The notes under the pieces were generated by a model, which saw only the letters and a program-made list of their open reading frames with translations, did not search any database and had not been told where the DNA came from. Shown here piece after piece: positions 45,790 through 57,793 of a stretch of DNA of 64,000 nucleotides; the stretch's first letter is position 1; the number at the start of each line of letters is the position of its first letter. The translations under genes were made by a program, and so were the position numbers. Origin of the DNA: Laguncularia racemosa (taxonomy: Eukaryota > Streptophyta > Magnoliopsida > Myrtales > Combretaceae). The stretch spans positions 6,076,001 through 6,140,000 of the forward strand of contig JBBMOL010000012.1 in NCBI GenBank assembly GCA_037954665.1, given 5' to 3'.

Positions 45790-48700
45790 ATGCCTCTAAG
45801 AAGAATCACTAGATTAGGAATTGAAAGGGGTACTAGACATGATAACTCCAAGGAGGAGGAAGTTTAAAACCCACAGCCACAAAGGGATAAAGGTCAGATG
45901 GCTAAAGAGATAGTTTGGTTATTGTATACTATGAACCCCCTAGTGGGATTACAGGCACAACACCAAGCCCCTAATGTCCCACAGCACAAAAATGATAATG
46001 AACCCATCAGCTTTGATAGGTTCATAAGAATAGCAAAGGAATTTAACCCTAGAATGGATGACCCAATCGAAGCTGAGGATTGGGTACAGGAAATTGAGAA
46101 GACTTTGGTTGCCTTCATGATACCAAAAGATAGGAAGGTGAATTATGCTACATTTATGCTGAAGGGAACTGCAGCAAAATGGTAGGCTTTGGTTCCTAGA
46201 CTTATAGGGGAATGCATGAACTGGGTTATATTTAAGGAGATGTTCTATCAGAGATACTTTCCCAGTAGCTTCAAAGATAGAATGGACAATGAATACTACA
46301 ACTGTGAATAAGGGAACCAAGCAGTTGAAGAGTATGAGGTAGAGTTGAATCGCCTCATTTAGTTCATTCCCGAAAATGTACGCAATGATGATAGGTTTCG
46401 AGCAAGAAGGTTCCTAAGAGGATTGGAATCAGACCTACAACTTACAGTAGGGGCCTTTTAGCTAAATATGTATGCTAAAATGGTTGAAAAGGTGAAGTAC
46501 CTTGAGTAGAATAAGAAGATTATAGAAGAACAAAGGAGCCGCAAAGCAACAATAGCTCTAGGAAAAAGACCTGCTTCTAGTGGAATGGGGTAAAACAGGA
46601 GTAAAAGACATCACATGTTGCAAAGCAGAACACCATGAGCTGTAGCCCCTCCTCTCCAAATTAAAAAAATGCCTTTGGCACTCTTGGCAATAGGCACAAA
46701 TGCGAAATGTCCCAAATGTTATGGACCCCATGAGTTAAGAGAGTGCAAATGGCTAAATGGGGCATGTTTCTCTTGTAGGAAGACAAAGCACATTAGTAGA
46801 CATTGCACTGAAAGGTCAATTCCCTTAATTTTCTATCATGTGTGCAACTAGAGGGGACACAAGGCAATCAACTATCTTTAGGAACAAATCAGAAATTAGG
46901 TATGACCAGTTCAACAGGCAACTAAACCTTTAGTGAGAAGACAAGGAGGTAGACCATAGGCAGGAAGTCTTAAACAAAGAGTTCCTACTAAGGTGTTTTC
47001 CATTCTTCAGCAGCAACACCATGATATTCCTAATGTAGACAACATTGCAGGTATGCTTCCAATACACTCCTGTAATGCATATGTGTTATTTGATACCGGT
47101 GCATTTATGTCCTGTGTATCTAAGAATTTTGTCTGTGCATGTGCTTTGAATGTTGAAAATATGAATGATTACCTAGCTGTTAGTACTCCTTTGGGAGTAA
47201 GAGGAAAAATAAGTAAGATATGTAAATGAGTGAAAATAGAAATACATGGTAGAGTGATGTTAGTAGACCTCCTAGTATTAAAGATGATAGAGTTTAGCAT
47301 TATTTTGGGTGTCAATTGGTTATCAAAATATCATGCCACCATTGACTATCACAACATGGTGGTGCAATTTAATCTACTAGGGGATAGATATTTTGAATAT
47401 AAGCTAGAAGTGCAGAGACCCATTAGATTGCCTACCTATGAGATGTGGGGAAAAAGTGTACTGGTAACCATATCTGTTGAAGCCAGTGAAGAGGTTAGGA
47501 TTGAAGGAGCGCCAATAGTGAGGGAATTTCCTAATGTGTTTCTAGAAAATCTTCCTAGTTTACCCTCAACTAGGGAAATAGAATTCAACATCGACTTAGT
47601 ACAGGGTACAGTACCCATATCAAGACCAGTCTATAAGATGACACTAGCGGAATTAGAAGAATTAAGGAAACAATTATAGGAGCTACAAGATAATGGTTTT
47701 GTAAGACCCAGTGTCTCTCCTTAAGGTGCACCAATCCTGTTTGTGAAGAAGAAAGATAGAAGCATGAGGCTTTGTATAGATTATAGAGAGTCAATAAAGA
47801 ACAAGTATCTTCTTCCCAAGATAGATGACTTGTTTAACTAGTTGTAGGGAGCTCAAGTGTTCTCTAAAGTAGACTTGAGATTAGGCTACCATCAATTAAG
47901 AATAAAAAAATAGGACATTCAAAAGATAACATTCAAGACTAGATATGAGCATTATGAGTTTTTGGTGATGCCCTTTAGACTAGTGAATGCATTGGTTGCA
48001 TTCATGGATTTAATGAACAGAGTATTTAGGGATTTCCTAGATAATTTTGTAATCGTCTTTATAGACGATATCCTAATATACTCTAAAAGCATCGAGGAGC
48101 ATGAAGAGCACTTGAGACTAGTATTGAGTAGGCTACAAGATGAGAAGTTATATGCTAAACTCAGTAAATGTGAATTCTGGCTGGAACAAGTAGTCTTCTT
48201 AGGTCATGTGGTTAACAGGGATGGGATATCTATGGACCCAGAAAAGGTAAGAGAAATAGTAGACTGGCACAGACCAAAGACAGTTATAGAGGTAAGAACT
48301 TCTTAGGTCTAGCGGGCTACTATAGGAGATTTGTAGAAGGATTTTCCAAAATAGCAACTCCTTCCTCTAGATTAACAAAGAAGAATGTGAAATTCGAATG
48401 GGATGATAGATGTGAAGCTAGCTTTCAAATGTTTAAAGAGAAACTAGTGTCAGTGCCAGTTTTGATTTTGTCCAAGAGTGGAGAAGAGTTTACAATTTAT
48501 AATGATGCCTCAATTCAAAGGTTAGGATGTGTATTGATGCAAGGTGGTCAAGTGATAGCATATGCATCTTGACAACTAAAGCCATATAAAAAGAACTACC
48601 GAACTCAAGACTTAGAATTGGAAGCTATGGAGGCATTACTTATATGGAGAAAGGTGCAACATCTTCACTAACCATAGAAGCCTAAAGTACATATTTGCAT

Positions 48701-50225
48701 AGAAAGAGCTTAACATGAGACATAGGAGATGGTTGGAATTAATCAAGAATTACGACCTAGAGATACGATACCACTTAAGTAAAGCTAATGTTGTGGCAGA
48801 TGCACTTAGCAGAAAGAAACAGGGCAATGTAGCTACTCTCATCACTTAATAGAAAGAGTTAATAGAGGACATACGTAAATTGAAGCTAGAAATTTTAACA
48901 CAAGAAGTGGGAGAAAAATGGCTACCTTAAGGATTCAGTCAACCATAATGGACATAATTAAATCGGGTCAAATGGAAGATAAGGATATTTAAGAGATTAA
49001 GAGTAGAATGGAATAAAGAAGGCACCATAATTCATCTTAGATGTAGAAGGGACCTTGAGGTACACAATGAGACTCTGTGCTGAGGGATGTAGAATTGAAG
49101 AGAGAGATAATGAAAGAGGCACATCACTCTACTTACACAATACATCCTAGAAGTACCAAAATGTATAAGGACGTAAAGAGCTATTATTGGTAGAGAAACA
49201 TGAAGAGAGAAATAGTAGAATATGTAGCCAGATGCCTCACATGCCAATAGATTGGGATAGAACATCAAAGAGCAACTAGAGAATTACAGCTTCTTCCAGT
49301 ACCGAAGTGGAAATGGGAGCATGTGACAATGGACTTTGTTATAGCTTTCCCAAACATCAAGGAGAAGCAGGATGCAATTTAGGTTATAGTAGACAGATTG
49401 ACTAAGTCTGCTGATTTTATACCTATCAAAGTAGGATATAAATTGGAGAAGCTGGCTTAGATACACATACAGGAGATAGTCATATTGCGTGGGATGCTAG
49501 TGACAATCACTTCTAATAGAGACGCAAGATTCGTGAGCAGATTCTGGAACAGCCTACATAAAGTATTAGGTACCAAACTACAATTCAGTACAACATTCTA
49601 CCTATAGACAAATGGTCAGTCTGAAAGGACTATATAAATATAAGACGATTTGCTTAGAGCATGAGCATTAGATTTTGGAGGAAATTAGGATGAAGTGTGA
49701 GAAAGACAGTTGATGAGGCTAAAGTTAGCACAAGAAGCGGTAGATAAAGTGAAGCTAATTAGGTAGAGAATACAGATGGCCCAATCTCGATGTTTGTTAG
49801 AATTTCAAGTGGGAGATAAGGTGTTATTGAAGATTTCTCCAACAAAAGGAGTGATCAGATTTGGATTGAGGGGAAAGCTAAACCTAAGATATATAGGCTT
49901 GTTTGAGATCTTGAAGAGAATAGGCACAGTGACTTACAGGTTAGCTCTTCCACCAAATTTGGCCGGGGTACATGATGTATTCCATGTATCCATACTGAGA
50001 AAGTATGTACCCAACCCAGATCAGATAGTGGCTTTAGAACCACTGAATGTATAACCAAATCTAACATCTTTGGAAAGGCCAATTAGAATTATAGATACTA
50101 AAGAAAGGGTACTAAGGTGGAAAACAATCCCTTATGTTAAAGTGCAATAGACAAACCAAATAGAGAGAGAAATAACGTGGGAACTAGAAGTAGAAACGAG
50201 GAAGAAGTATCAAGAACTTTTCTAA
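45790..50225 (+). pseudogene. Gypsy D gag-pol with chromodomain (many stops)
   Basis: From ATG at 45790: GAG (WVQEIEKTLVAFMIP, FKEMFYQRYFPSSFKDRMDN, VEEYEVELNRL), CCHC knuckle CFSCRKTKHISRHC (46771-46812), protease with VLFDTGAFMSCVS near 47090, and RT with LCIDYRE, MPFRLVNALVAFMDLMN and catalytic VFIDDILIYSK near 48050. RNase H (FTIYNDASIQRLGCVLMQ) and integrase (LTCQ, VTMDFVIAFP, ITSNRDARFVSRFW) follow. The last part is a GDKVLLKISPTKGV linker and a chromodomain-like end (WKTIPYVKVQ, TWELEVETRKKYQELF), which binds modified histones in relatives. Stops are mostly TAG or TAA at Gln or Trp positions. In the integrase core, SNRD stands for the usual SDRD, so a catalytic Asp is lost. Confidence 0.9.
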
Positions 50226-50257
50226 AATCAAGTACTTTCGAGAATGGAAGTTTTTAT

Positions 50258-50270
50258 AAAGGAGGGAGAA
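50258..50270 (+). promoter_or_regulatory. Polypurine tract of gypsy D
   Basis: AAAGGAGGGAGAA directly before the 3' LTR. Confidence 0.85.
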
Positions 50271-52201
50271 TGTAATACCTAAAAATTTTATTTATTGATT
50301 TATATAATATATATATTATCACACGGAGCTAGGGACGAGGATGGAATTTTAGAAAGTTTAAAGGAGCAATTTGGACATTTCGCAATGGGGAGTATTTAAT
50401 CCTAGATGTCCTAACATTCTTCCTAATAAGAACCCTAGAGACGAAAGGAAAAAGGAGTGACTAAATTCCAAAGACAAAAGGTAAGGAATTCCATACGAAT
50501 TTCAATTTAGGATTAATGGAATTTGGAGTTTATGAGTGTTGTTTATTCACATAGAACACGAATTTTGAGAAAGGACAATAGGAGAACAAGAATCAATGAC
50601 TCAAGGTTGTGATTTGTGGAATTTTTTATGCAAGTATGAAAATCCTTAATATCTAGATGCAATTACGTATTTTAGAGATATAATTAAGCTTTAGGAATAG
50701 AGAGGATTAGATTTAGGAGAATTTAACATAAAAGAATTAGGGTTCATGGAAATTATCGAGGGTAACGTAACCTATCAATAAGGTCGTGTTTTGACTGTGT
50801 TGAATTCGAAAGGTACACCGAGAGATACGTAGCCTCCTAACACGGTCTTGTTTCGGCCGTATTGAGTTAAGGGTAACACAACCTCTCAACACGGTCGTGT
50901 TTAGATTGTGTTGACTGTGAAAGATGTACACAACTCTTAACACAGTCATGCTCCAGGCCATATTGAGCAAACACGGTCCCCAACATGGCCGTGTTGAATA
51001 AAGTATAGCATAATTATATATTCATTTAACTTTAAATTAAACTAATTTCTATGCAACCTAGATAGCTAGTAAAACCCTAGAGAAATTAAGTAAATAGGAT
51101 TAAGAGAATTAAGAGATGATATTGATCTTAGATTAAGTACTAAGAAGAACTTGTTGTTTATATAGATTTCCATTTAGATTAAGTCTAAGATCGAGAAGTG
51201 CTTAAGGCTAGGATTCAAGGTATGTGTAACTTGTGTGTTGTTCTATGTTTGCTTAAGTTAGTATATGTGCTAAAATTAATTAAGTTGAATGATTTAGCTT
51301 AAGTGTTTAAGTTGTATGTGCTTGGCTCGGCTTAGGGGCCCGTAGTGGCAGATTCCTAGGGAGCACCCCAATGATCCTTATGTGTTGTCTCTAGTGGAGT
51401 CGTGCTTGGAAATGATTTAAGAGATTTTAGTGGACATGATTGTAGGGCCCACGGTGGCAGTTCCCATCACCAGGTTTAAGGTTTAAGTGTACATGGGTGT
51501 GGGGCTCATAGTGGTAGTTCTTATCACCAGGTTTAAGTGTACATAGGTGTGGGGCCCGTAGTGTATACATGGGTGTAGGGCTTGTAGTGATAGTTTCCAT
51601 CACTAGGTTTAGGTGTACATGGGTGTGGGGTTTGTAATGGCAGTTTTTATCACTAAATCATGTTCCAGTGTGTTAAGAAGGTCATAAGTACCCTGTTGCT
51701 GCTTGTGGACATAAATTGTCATATGAAATGGTTATCTATGTTTAAGTACTGCATAATGTGTGTGATACTTGTTCATGTTTGTTCATGCTTATGTGTTTGT
51801 GTTATACATATTAGGTATTAGCTCACCATTCGGGGAATCATTTTTAGATACAGGTGTTGAGAGAGATGAGAACCCAGAAGATAATTTAGGTTTGGGTGAG
51901 TCATGGAGAAAGGAAGACGAAGAATTAAATTTTATTATGGTGATTAGGTTTTGAGAGAATTATGTTATTTACTGTAATAGACAATATTTTTTTATAATAT
52001 TATTTTGGTGTTTAAAGACTTCCGCTATGTTAGATAATTGATATGGTTTATGATATTATTTAAATTTTGGGGATGTATGAAATGCTTTTATTTAGGAGTT
52101 ATAGGTTAAATATATTAGAGTTGATTCAAAACCTTAACATATTCTTGTGAGATAAGGACACGTGGTGGACAGTAGCGCAGCCAGGGTTTCAGGGCGTTAC
52201 A
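50271..52201 (+). repeat. 3' LTR of gypsy D
   Basis: 1931 bp. About five AACACGG-type near-palindromes occur at 50780-51000 and GTGGGGCCC-type repeats at 51425-51660. TATGT follows at 52202. Confidence 0.9.
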
Positions 52202-52242
52202 TATGTCAAAAATACTTTAAATATGTATCACAAAATAAATTA

Positions 52243-53902
52243 AGGTAAAGAGTAAATAGAATTGGAAACTAAATAAATAAATACTAATGAATGATGCACT
52301 CGCGTTGCAAATGTAAAGATAATAATATTTTTAGATGATAAAAAAAATCATATTGAAATTTTAATCTTTACTTTTCTTTTAATTTTTTATTTTGTTTGTG
52401 AACAATTGGAAATTCAACTTCAATAGCATTCTATAGTTAATAAGGATTTTTTCCCTCTCAGTAATAAGTGGAAATCCATTCACAATAAATATAAATACAA
52501 AAAAATGCAATCTTTGTTTGTTATATCAAATAAATTGTACATATATAGAAAAATCATTTTGAAAACTCTAGCATAAATTAATTTATTGAAGCATATGGAA
52601 ATTTGAAATTTTTTATAGCCGCATTGTTTCACTTATTGCTTAACATATAGGATGGCGTGAGATTGACAAATTTAACCATAAAAAGTGTTGAAAAAATTGC
52701 TAAAGAAGAAAAGGAAGATTTTATAAATTTTAAAAACTCTTACATACCGGTAAATATATACAATATGATCATACTTATCAATTATATATCTTTTCAATGA
52801 GCATTACATTTGATAAGAGATCTAGTAGGATAAACCAAAAAAAAGAAACAACTTAACTTTAAGCCAAACTCAATTGTTTAAAGATAGAAAATACCAAAAC
52901 ATTTCTATAACCCAAAAAGAAATAAAAAAATTTAGTAATGTGTTCTATAATATTTGGAAAAAAAAAACTTGTTCTATAAGCTAAACTGAAGATTTTGGAA
53001 GTGTTGGTTTGCATCCATCCTCATTATTGATAACTTTGAACCAAATGCAATCCAAGATGTGTATAAAGATTAAAAAAAAATGAAAAAAAAAACTAAAATT
53101 ACCATAACTTGAAAAGAAAAAGAAAAGTTGTTAATGTGTTTTATGATCAACTTGGTGGATTTTGCTTTTGATGGAAGAACTAAACAGGATTGAAGCGGAA
53201 CTAGAATTATGAAAATGGATGATAGAGAAAGAAATTAACAAAGAGAAAGAAAGAAGAGGAAAGAATAAAAATAATATAATTTAAGATATTAAATTTAATG
53301 TATATAAATTTAGTTATTATCATAAAAGTAGCCATTTTTAAAACTAGTCATTTCCAATGTAAAGGATGAATTAAAGAAATTGATATTTATAATTCTATTG
53401 AAATATAATATAAAAGCATGTATTGTAAGATAGTGGTGGTAGATTTGATGGTGGCAATACTGTGGTGATGGTGGGATTTTCCTTTTTAAAGCATTTATGG
53501 AAAGAACCTATGTATAACCGAGTAATAGCTATTTATAAGAGTGTAGTTATTAATTTTTGTTTAATATTTTTAGTAATTGAGGTTCATCATGATATATTTT
53601 CATATAAAAAATGTAAGTGAAAAAAATAATAGCTATTTAAATGAAAATAAAAGGTAAATAGAATAGTAATTTCTTTGTGTGAACATAAAATCTAATGGTT
53701 TATACAATTAATCTTAATGACAAGAAGTTAAATATAAATAGAGCAAAAATAAGGAGTATATTTGTAATTTGCACAGAAGTTATTCAAAGGTATTCATATG
53801 GATTTAAACCAAAAAAAAAAAAAAAATCAACCAAACGTGTTGATTTACTATAATGTGCGTTTTTCAAAATAAAACATATAGATTTGTTGTTTTATTTTAT
53901 AG
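52243..53902. other. AT-rich non-coding stretch
   Basis: No gene seen. If the PR-10-like exon downstream is part of a gene, this could be its intron or upstream region. No first exon of the Bet v 1 family was found here on the plus strand. Confidence 0.5.
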
Positions 53903-53914
53903 GTAGCTAACTAG

Positions 53915-54297
53915 CCTGCTTGAGGAATCGCCTTGACGAGCTTAACGAAGAGACATTCAAAGACAAGTATACATTGATCGCAGGTGGTCCATTACTAGAT
54001 AAATTCCAGTCCATTAGTTGCGGCATCAAGTTTGAGGCTACACCAAAAGGTGGAAGCAAGACCAAAATGTCAAGCACATATGTTACAAATGGAAGTATTG
54101 AGCTCCGGGCAGAAGACGTAAAAGCTGGTAAAGAAAGTGCCGTGGCAATGTACAAGATAGTAGACGCCAATCTTATTCAAAATCCGAATCTCTCGCTTGA
54201 TATATATCTACTTGATAAATCATTGTGTAATGGCTCTTTGTTTCTCCCTAATAAGACGTTGTCTTTACTTTTGTGTTTTGGTATTGTGGTTTTATAA
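53915..54297 (+). pseudogene. Orphan second exon of a Bet v 1 / PR-10 / MLP-like gene
   Basis: Open from 53911 to the stop at 54295. The protein matches the C-terminal half of Bet v 1 family proteins (START-like ligand-binding fold): NRLDELNEETFKDKYTLI, a GPLLDKFQSIS strand, IKFEATPKGGSKTKMSSTY and the long C-terminal helix EDVKAGKESAVAMYKIVDA. Family genes have one intron near codon 62; a T-rich 3' splice site precedes this exon (AG at 53901-53902 or 53913-53914). With the first AG an in-frame TAA follows at once; with the second the frame is open. Where members normally end soon after the helix, this one reads on about 35 residues of unrelated sequence. No first exon is visible, so it is most likely a fragment. 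Confidence 0.7.
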
Positions 54298-54419
54298 AAC
54301 CCGATAATAAAATAAAATAAAAAGGTCATGGCAAATAAAACAATAGTAAATTAATAAAGGAGTACTTTGGTCTTTTGTCAAAAAATTAAAAAGTCAATGT
54401 AAAGTTATTATAACCCTTT

Positions 54420-55435
54420 TACTCTTTCTGAAACTAACCTATCAAATGGAAGAAAGCCCTAGTTAAAGGAGACTCTCACTAAACCCACACTCCAGCAACA
54501 ATTCAACATGGTAAGTATATACATAAACCTTTCTTTTCATCATTCCTTGCATGGGATGATGGAGTTTTTGTTTTATTGACTGTGGTGTAGAAGCTACATT
54601 GTGCATTTAAAGAATTCAAGCAAAACTTTGGTCATTGGGACGATTTGAGCAATTAAGTAGTAGAAAATGACATAGATTAGAGTTTTATTGGTGAAGGATT
54701 GGATTTGGGAATTAGGAAGAAGAAACAAAGTGAATCAAGTGACACACAACTAGGTATACGAACATATACCTACCCATGTTGAGTTGCAAAGAAGAGATGC
54801 GAGATGAGGGGTATATAGCAAAGTACACGGGCATATACTTGCTTGTGTTGAGCTATGTAGCTAAGTACACAATCATGTACTTGGGCACATCGAGAAGTCT
54901 TTTTGCATAATAAAGTATATGGTCATGTACATTGCTATGTTCTTATTCATGCTTTCCTACATTGCCATGTTGCTCTGAAAACCATTGTCCCTTTAGTTTC
55001 TTCCCCTCTTTCTTTTTGCGGTTTTTCAACTGTTCTAAGTTTGTTTAATCTAAAGTAAAGCTACATGTAGAGGGAATTAACCAGTTAGTCTTAGTTTAAC
55101 AATCCTAATAAACTTAGACAATGTTATAAGTTAGCATTAAGATTAGTTTGTTTATACATGATAGGTTCTAACAATGTTGGCAATTGTAGACAAGTTAAAA
55201 CTACTCTTCCAAATACGTGTAATCCTTATATGTTGCTTGTGATTATTAGGCTAAGATAAAAATGAACCTAAAGTATGTTGGATTAATAACTTGGTTGATG
55301 TTTATGTTTGGCTTAGCTTAGGGACATATAGTGGTATTATAGGGCATTCATTGATTGGTATGCGGCGATGTCCCTGGTATAGTTGCATATCGAAACGATT
55401 CAATAGATTTAGGTAAACCAATGGTCCAGTACCAA
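54420..55435 (+). repeat. Diverged D-family LTR fragment 'G'
   Basis: Shares the order of the D LTR: repeated ACACGG/CATGTTGAG-like units (54730-54960), a TTAGTTTAACAATC section, and TTTGGCTTAGCTTAGGGACATATAGTGG with TGTCCCTGGTATAGTTGCATATCG, which corresponds to the D LTR at 44397-44500. It stops abruptly at about 55435, where element F begins. Confidence 0.55.
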
Positions 55436-55990
55436 TTTTGGATCCAAAGGCTTCTACACCCAAATTTCTTTGCGGAGGAGGCGATCGACTGCGCTGCTAA
55501 CCATCTATTACAATAAGAAACAGCCTAGTTACAAACAGAACTATGAACACGTTACAGGAAAATAGTCCTGAACTCCAAGGACAAAACAACAAACCATTAC
55601 ATTGTCATCCAATTGTCAACCCCTCTTATGATGTCATGTATGCAAGTAGGTTGGTTCTAACTGGTTCTTGAGCTCTATGGCCTCCTGCATTCTCGAAGAA
55701 ATGGATCTTAGGTCATATCGAAGCATAGGGTAGGGTAGCCTAATCGGTCCCGAATGGTGAATCAACTCACTTCGCCCGAAACCTACACAATGGCTCCCCG
55801 CCTTAGGTTGCTAGGACGGTCCGGGTTCGACCGCATCTACTCATACAGATACATGCATGCAAACCCCCCACAATAAAGAAAAATTGAAAATCTAACTAAA
55901 CCCTGAAAGGTTAGCAACAGAGTAGAAAAATGAAGCACATTTCTTAAAGATAACAATTTGAAGAGATGCAAGTGGCTAGCCTACTGGCAT

Positions 55991-56011
55991 GGGTCCCCAA
56001 TGGAGTCGCCA
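55991..56011 (-). promoter_or_regulatory. Primer binding site of element F (tRNA-Arg type)
   Basis: Minus strand TGGCGACTCCATTGGGGACC, complementary to the 3' acceptor and T-arm end of plant tRNA-Arg(ACG) plus CCA, with one transition by comparison from memory of the tRNA. Confidence 0.6.
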
Positions 56012-57057
56012 TCCTATCGAGTCTAATTTTTGAATTCCCATTCCTAATCCGATCTAGACTAGACCCTATGCTCATCTAATGTAGATCCTCGACTTGAGTT
56101 AGGAATTTCGTTTGATTTTTTGGAGTCGCCACCCAACTGTTGTTGGAAAAATTGAATTAAGACTAAAGGAGCGGATTAGTCTTAATTTGGACTACTAGTC
56201 GTCGTTATTTCCTCTTCTCGTTTTTGTGAAAAGAGGAAAAGGAAAAACCAGAGTTCCTAAGTCCGGAGGCTAACCTATTAAAACCTTTACAGTTACCACC
56301 TAATCTCCTAAAATTGTTCATCTTTAGAAATGTGTTTCTATTTTGTTTCTGTTACTTTTTATTATGTTTTTGACTTATTTTAAGAAAATGATTTTTCATT
56401 CATTTTATGGGTTGACCCGAATGGGTGCTTACGTACCTGCTACTCAGGATCAAACAAGCCGTAGTTCGCTTTTCCGAAAACCTTAAGTTGGTTTGGTGAA
56501 TTTTAATTTATGAAATCTCTTTTGGTTTATGTTCTTACCATTTTTAGGATTTTTTTCTAAAAATTTCTAAGCCTAAACTTTTATTCTAATTTTTGAAAAT
56601 GATTTTTTAGGAAAAAAAAAACATCAATTTTCGATTTATTTGAAGAAAAGGATTTTTCTAAGTGCTAAAACTCATTTTTTTTATGATTTTTTTATAATTT
56701 TTGAATTTTTTTTATTAATTTTTATGATTTTTTATGATTTTTGCGATTTTTTGGGAATTTTTGAAAATTTTATCCTAAATTAATATCTATCTTATTTTGA
56801 AATCTGAAGTTTTATTATTATTTTCCTAATATTTTTATTATTTTTCTGCATTTTATTATTTTTTATTTTTTATTTATTTTTCTACATTTTTTTACTTCTA
56901 GAAAAATTTAATTTCTACATTTTCCTATTTATTGAAAATATAACAAAAACAAATAAATAAATAACTAAACAAATAATAAATAATAACAAATAAAAAATAA
57001 TAAATTAATTCGGAACAAAATTAAATTAAATAAAGTAATAAAAATCCGGAAAATCCG

Positions 57058-57066
57058 ACTTACCTG
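57058..57066 (-). promoter_or_regulatory. Consensus splice donor in the F LTR
   Basis: Minus strand CAG/GTAAGT, a perfect donor about 310 bases downstream of the TATA box, at the end of the GC-rich island and just before a long AT-rich tract. Confidence 0.4.
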
Positions 57067-57370
57067 GATCCGGGTCTGTACGCGAGTCGGGTTGGTCGAG
57101 TCGAATCGGGTCGGGTTGGATCGGTCGGATACGGCGGCGGAGAAGGCTCGCGTTCACGGCGTTCCGGTGGCCTTTTGCAGCGGGTGAGGTGTCGAATCCT
57201 AGCTTCTCGAGGGTGCTGAGTCCAATAGTGGCGGTGGTTTGTTCCTAAATCGCCTCCTGGTGGTGGTTCAACTCCGGTCGGTGCTCGCGGTTTTGGGTCT
57301 CCTCCGATTTGCACTCTTTCCTCACTTTCTCTCAATTCTCATTCATGCCTTGGCTTCCTCCCTTCGATTC

Positions 57371-57380
57371 CTATTTATAG
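57371..57380 (-). promoter_or_regulatory. TATA box of element F
   Basis: Minus strand CTATAAATAG, a consensus plant TATA box, followed by a GC-rich leader. Confidence 0.55.
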
Positions 57381-57716
57381 GCACTTGAAACCGAGCTGGA
57401 TAAGCTCAGATTTCCTCCGATTGAAGCTGATCGGATTTTCGGTTAGAAAACCAACTCCGATTTGTGTTAATCCATCGATTTGTTGCGATTTGATTCCAAT
57501 TAGATAACGTTTATCTTATTTCTGTTGAAGATCTGTTGGATTTGTGCAAAAAAATCGAATCAAAACGGCCGAAATTCGAATTTTTCTTCCGCCGGCGATC
57601 TCGGGCTCGAGGTAGGAGACGATCATGCGCCCGGCGCGTGCGCTTCCTCCAGCCAATTAGATGCTGCCACATGTCCTGGGTAAATGAAAAATTCGCAAAA
57701 CGTGGAAACTGCTTCC

Positions 57717-57793
57717 CCCGTGATTCGAACCCCTGACCGAGCCCCCCTGCGCGCGCCTTAGCCCATGGTCCGGACCAGCTGAGCTAACCCACT
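57717..57793 (-). repeat. tRNA-like sequence with Pol III A and B boxes
   Basis: On the minus strand the A box TAGCTCAGCTGG (57786-57775) is perfect and the B box GGTTCGAATCA (57731-57721) matches 10 of 11. The acceptor ends and the T stem do not pair, so it is not a functional tRNA gene; it is a tRNA-derived (SINE-like) relic or a captured promoter. It lies about 340 bp upstream of the F TATA box, in the same orientation. Confidence 0.6.

Larger units (their letters stand above)
43282..52201 (+). mobile_element. Decayed Ty3/gypsy chromovirus 'D' (Tekay/Del-like)
   Basis: LTRs 43282-45337 (2056 bp) and 50271-52201 (1931 bp) begin TGTAATACCT and end GCGTTACA, with a perfect TATGT target duplication. 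A primer site TGGAATCAGAGC at 45345-45356 has one mismatch to tRNA-iMet, and the polypurine tract AAAGGAGGGAGAA lies at 50258-50270. Between them lie GAG, zinc knuckle, protease, RT, RNase H, integrase and a C-terminal chromodomain, all broken by many stops. Element E on the other strand belongs to the same family. Confidence 0.92.

Noticed and set aside
45949..46320. 123-codon minus-strand frame
   Set aside because: It is the antisense shadow of the D gag coding region.
53907..54170. 87-codon minus-strand frame
   Set aside because: Antisense of the PR-10-like exon, which has clear family motifs on the plus strand.
57060..57335. 91-codon minus-strand frame rich in Pro and Arg in the GC island
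   Set aside because: It begins at TTG with a stop codon just upstream and no ATG, contains no family motif, and its length is explained by high GC. It lies in the leader of the F LTR.
57717..57793. Functional tRNA gene
   Set aside because: The A and B boxes are present but the acceptor stem and T stem do not pair and there is no proper anticodon arm.
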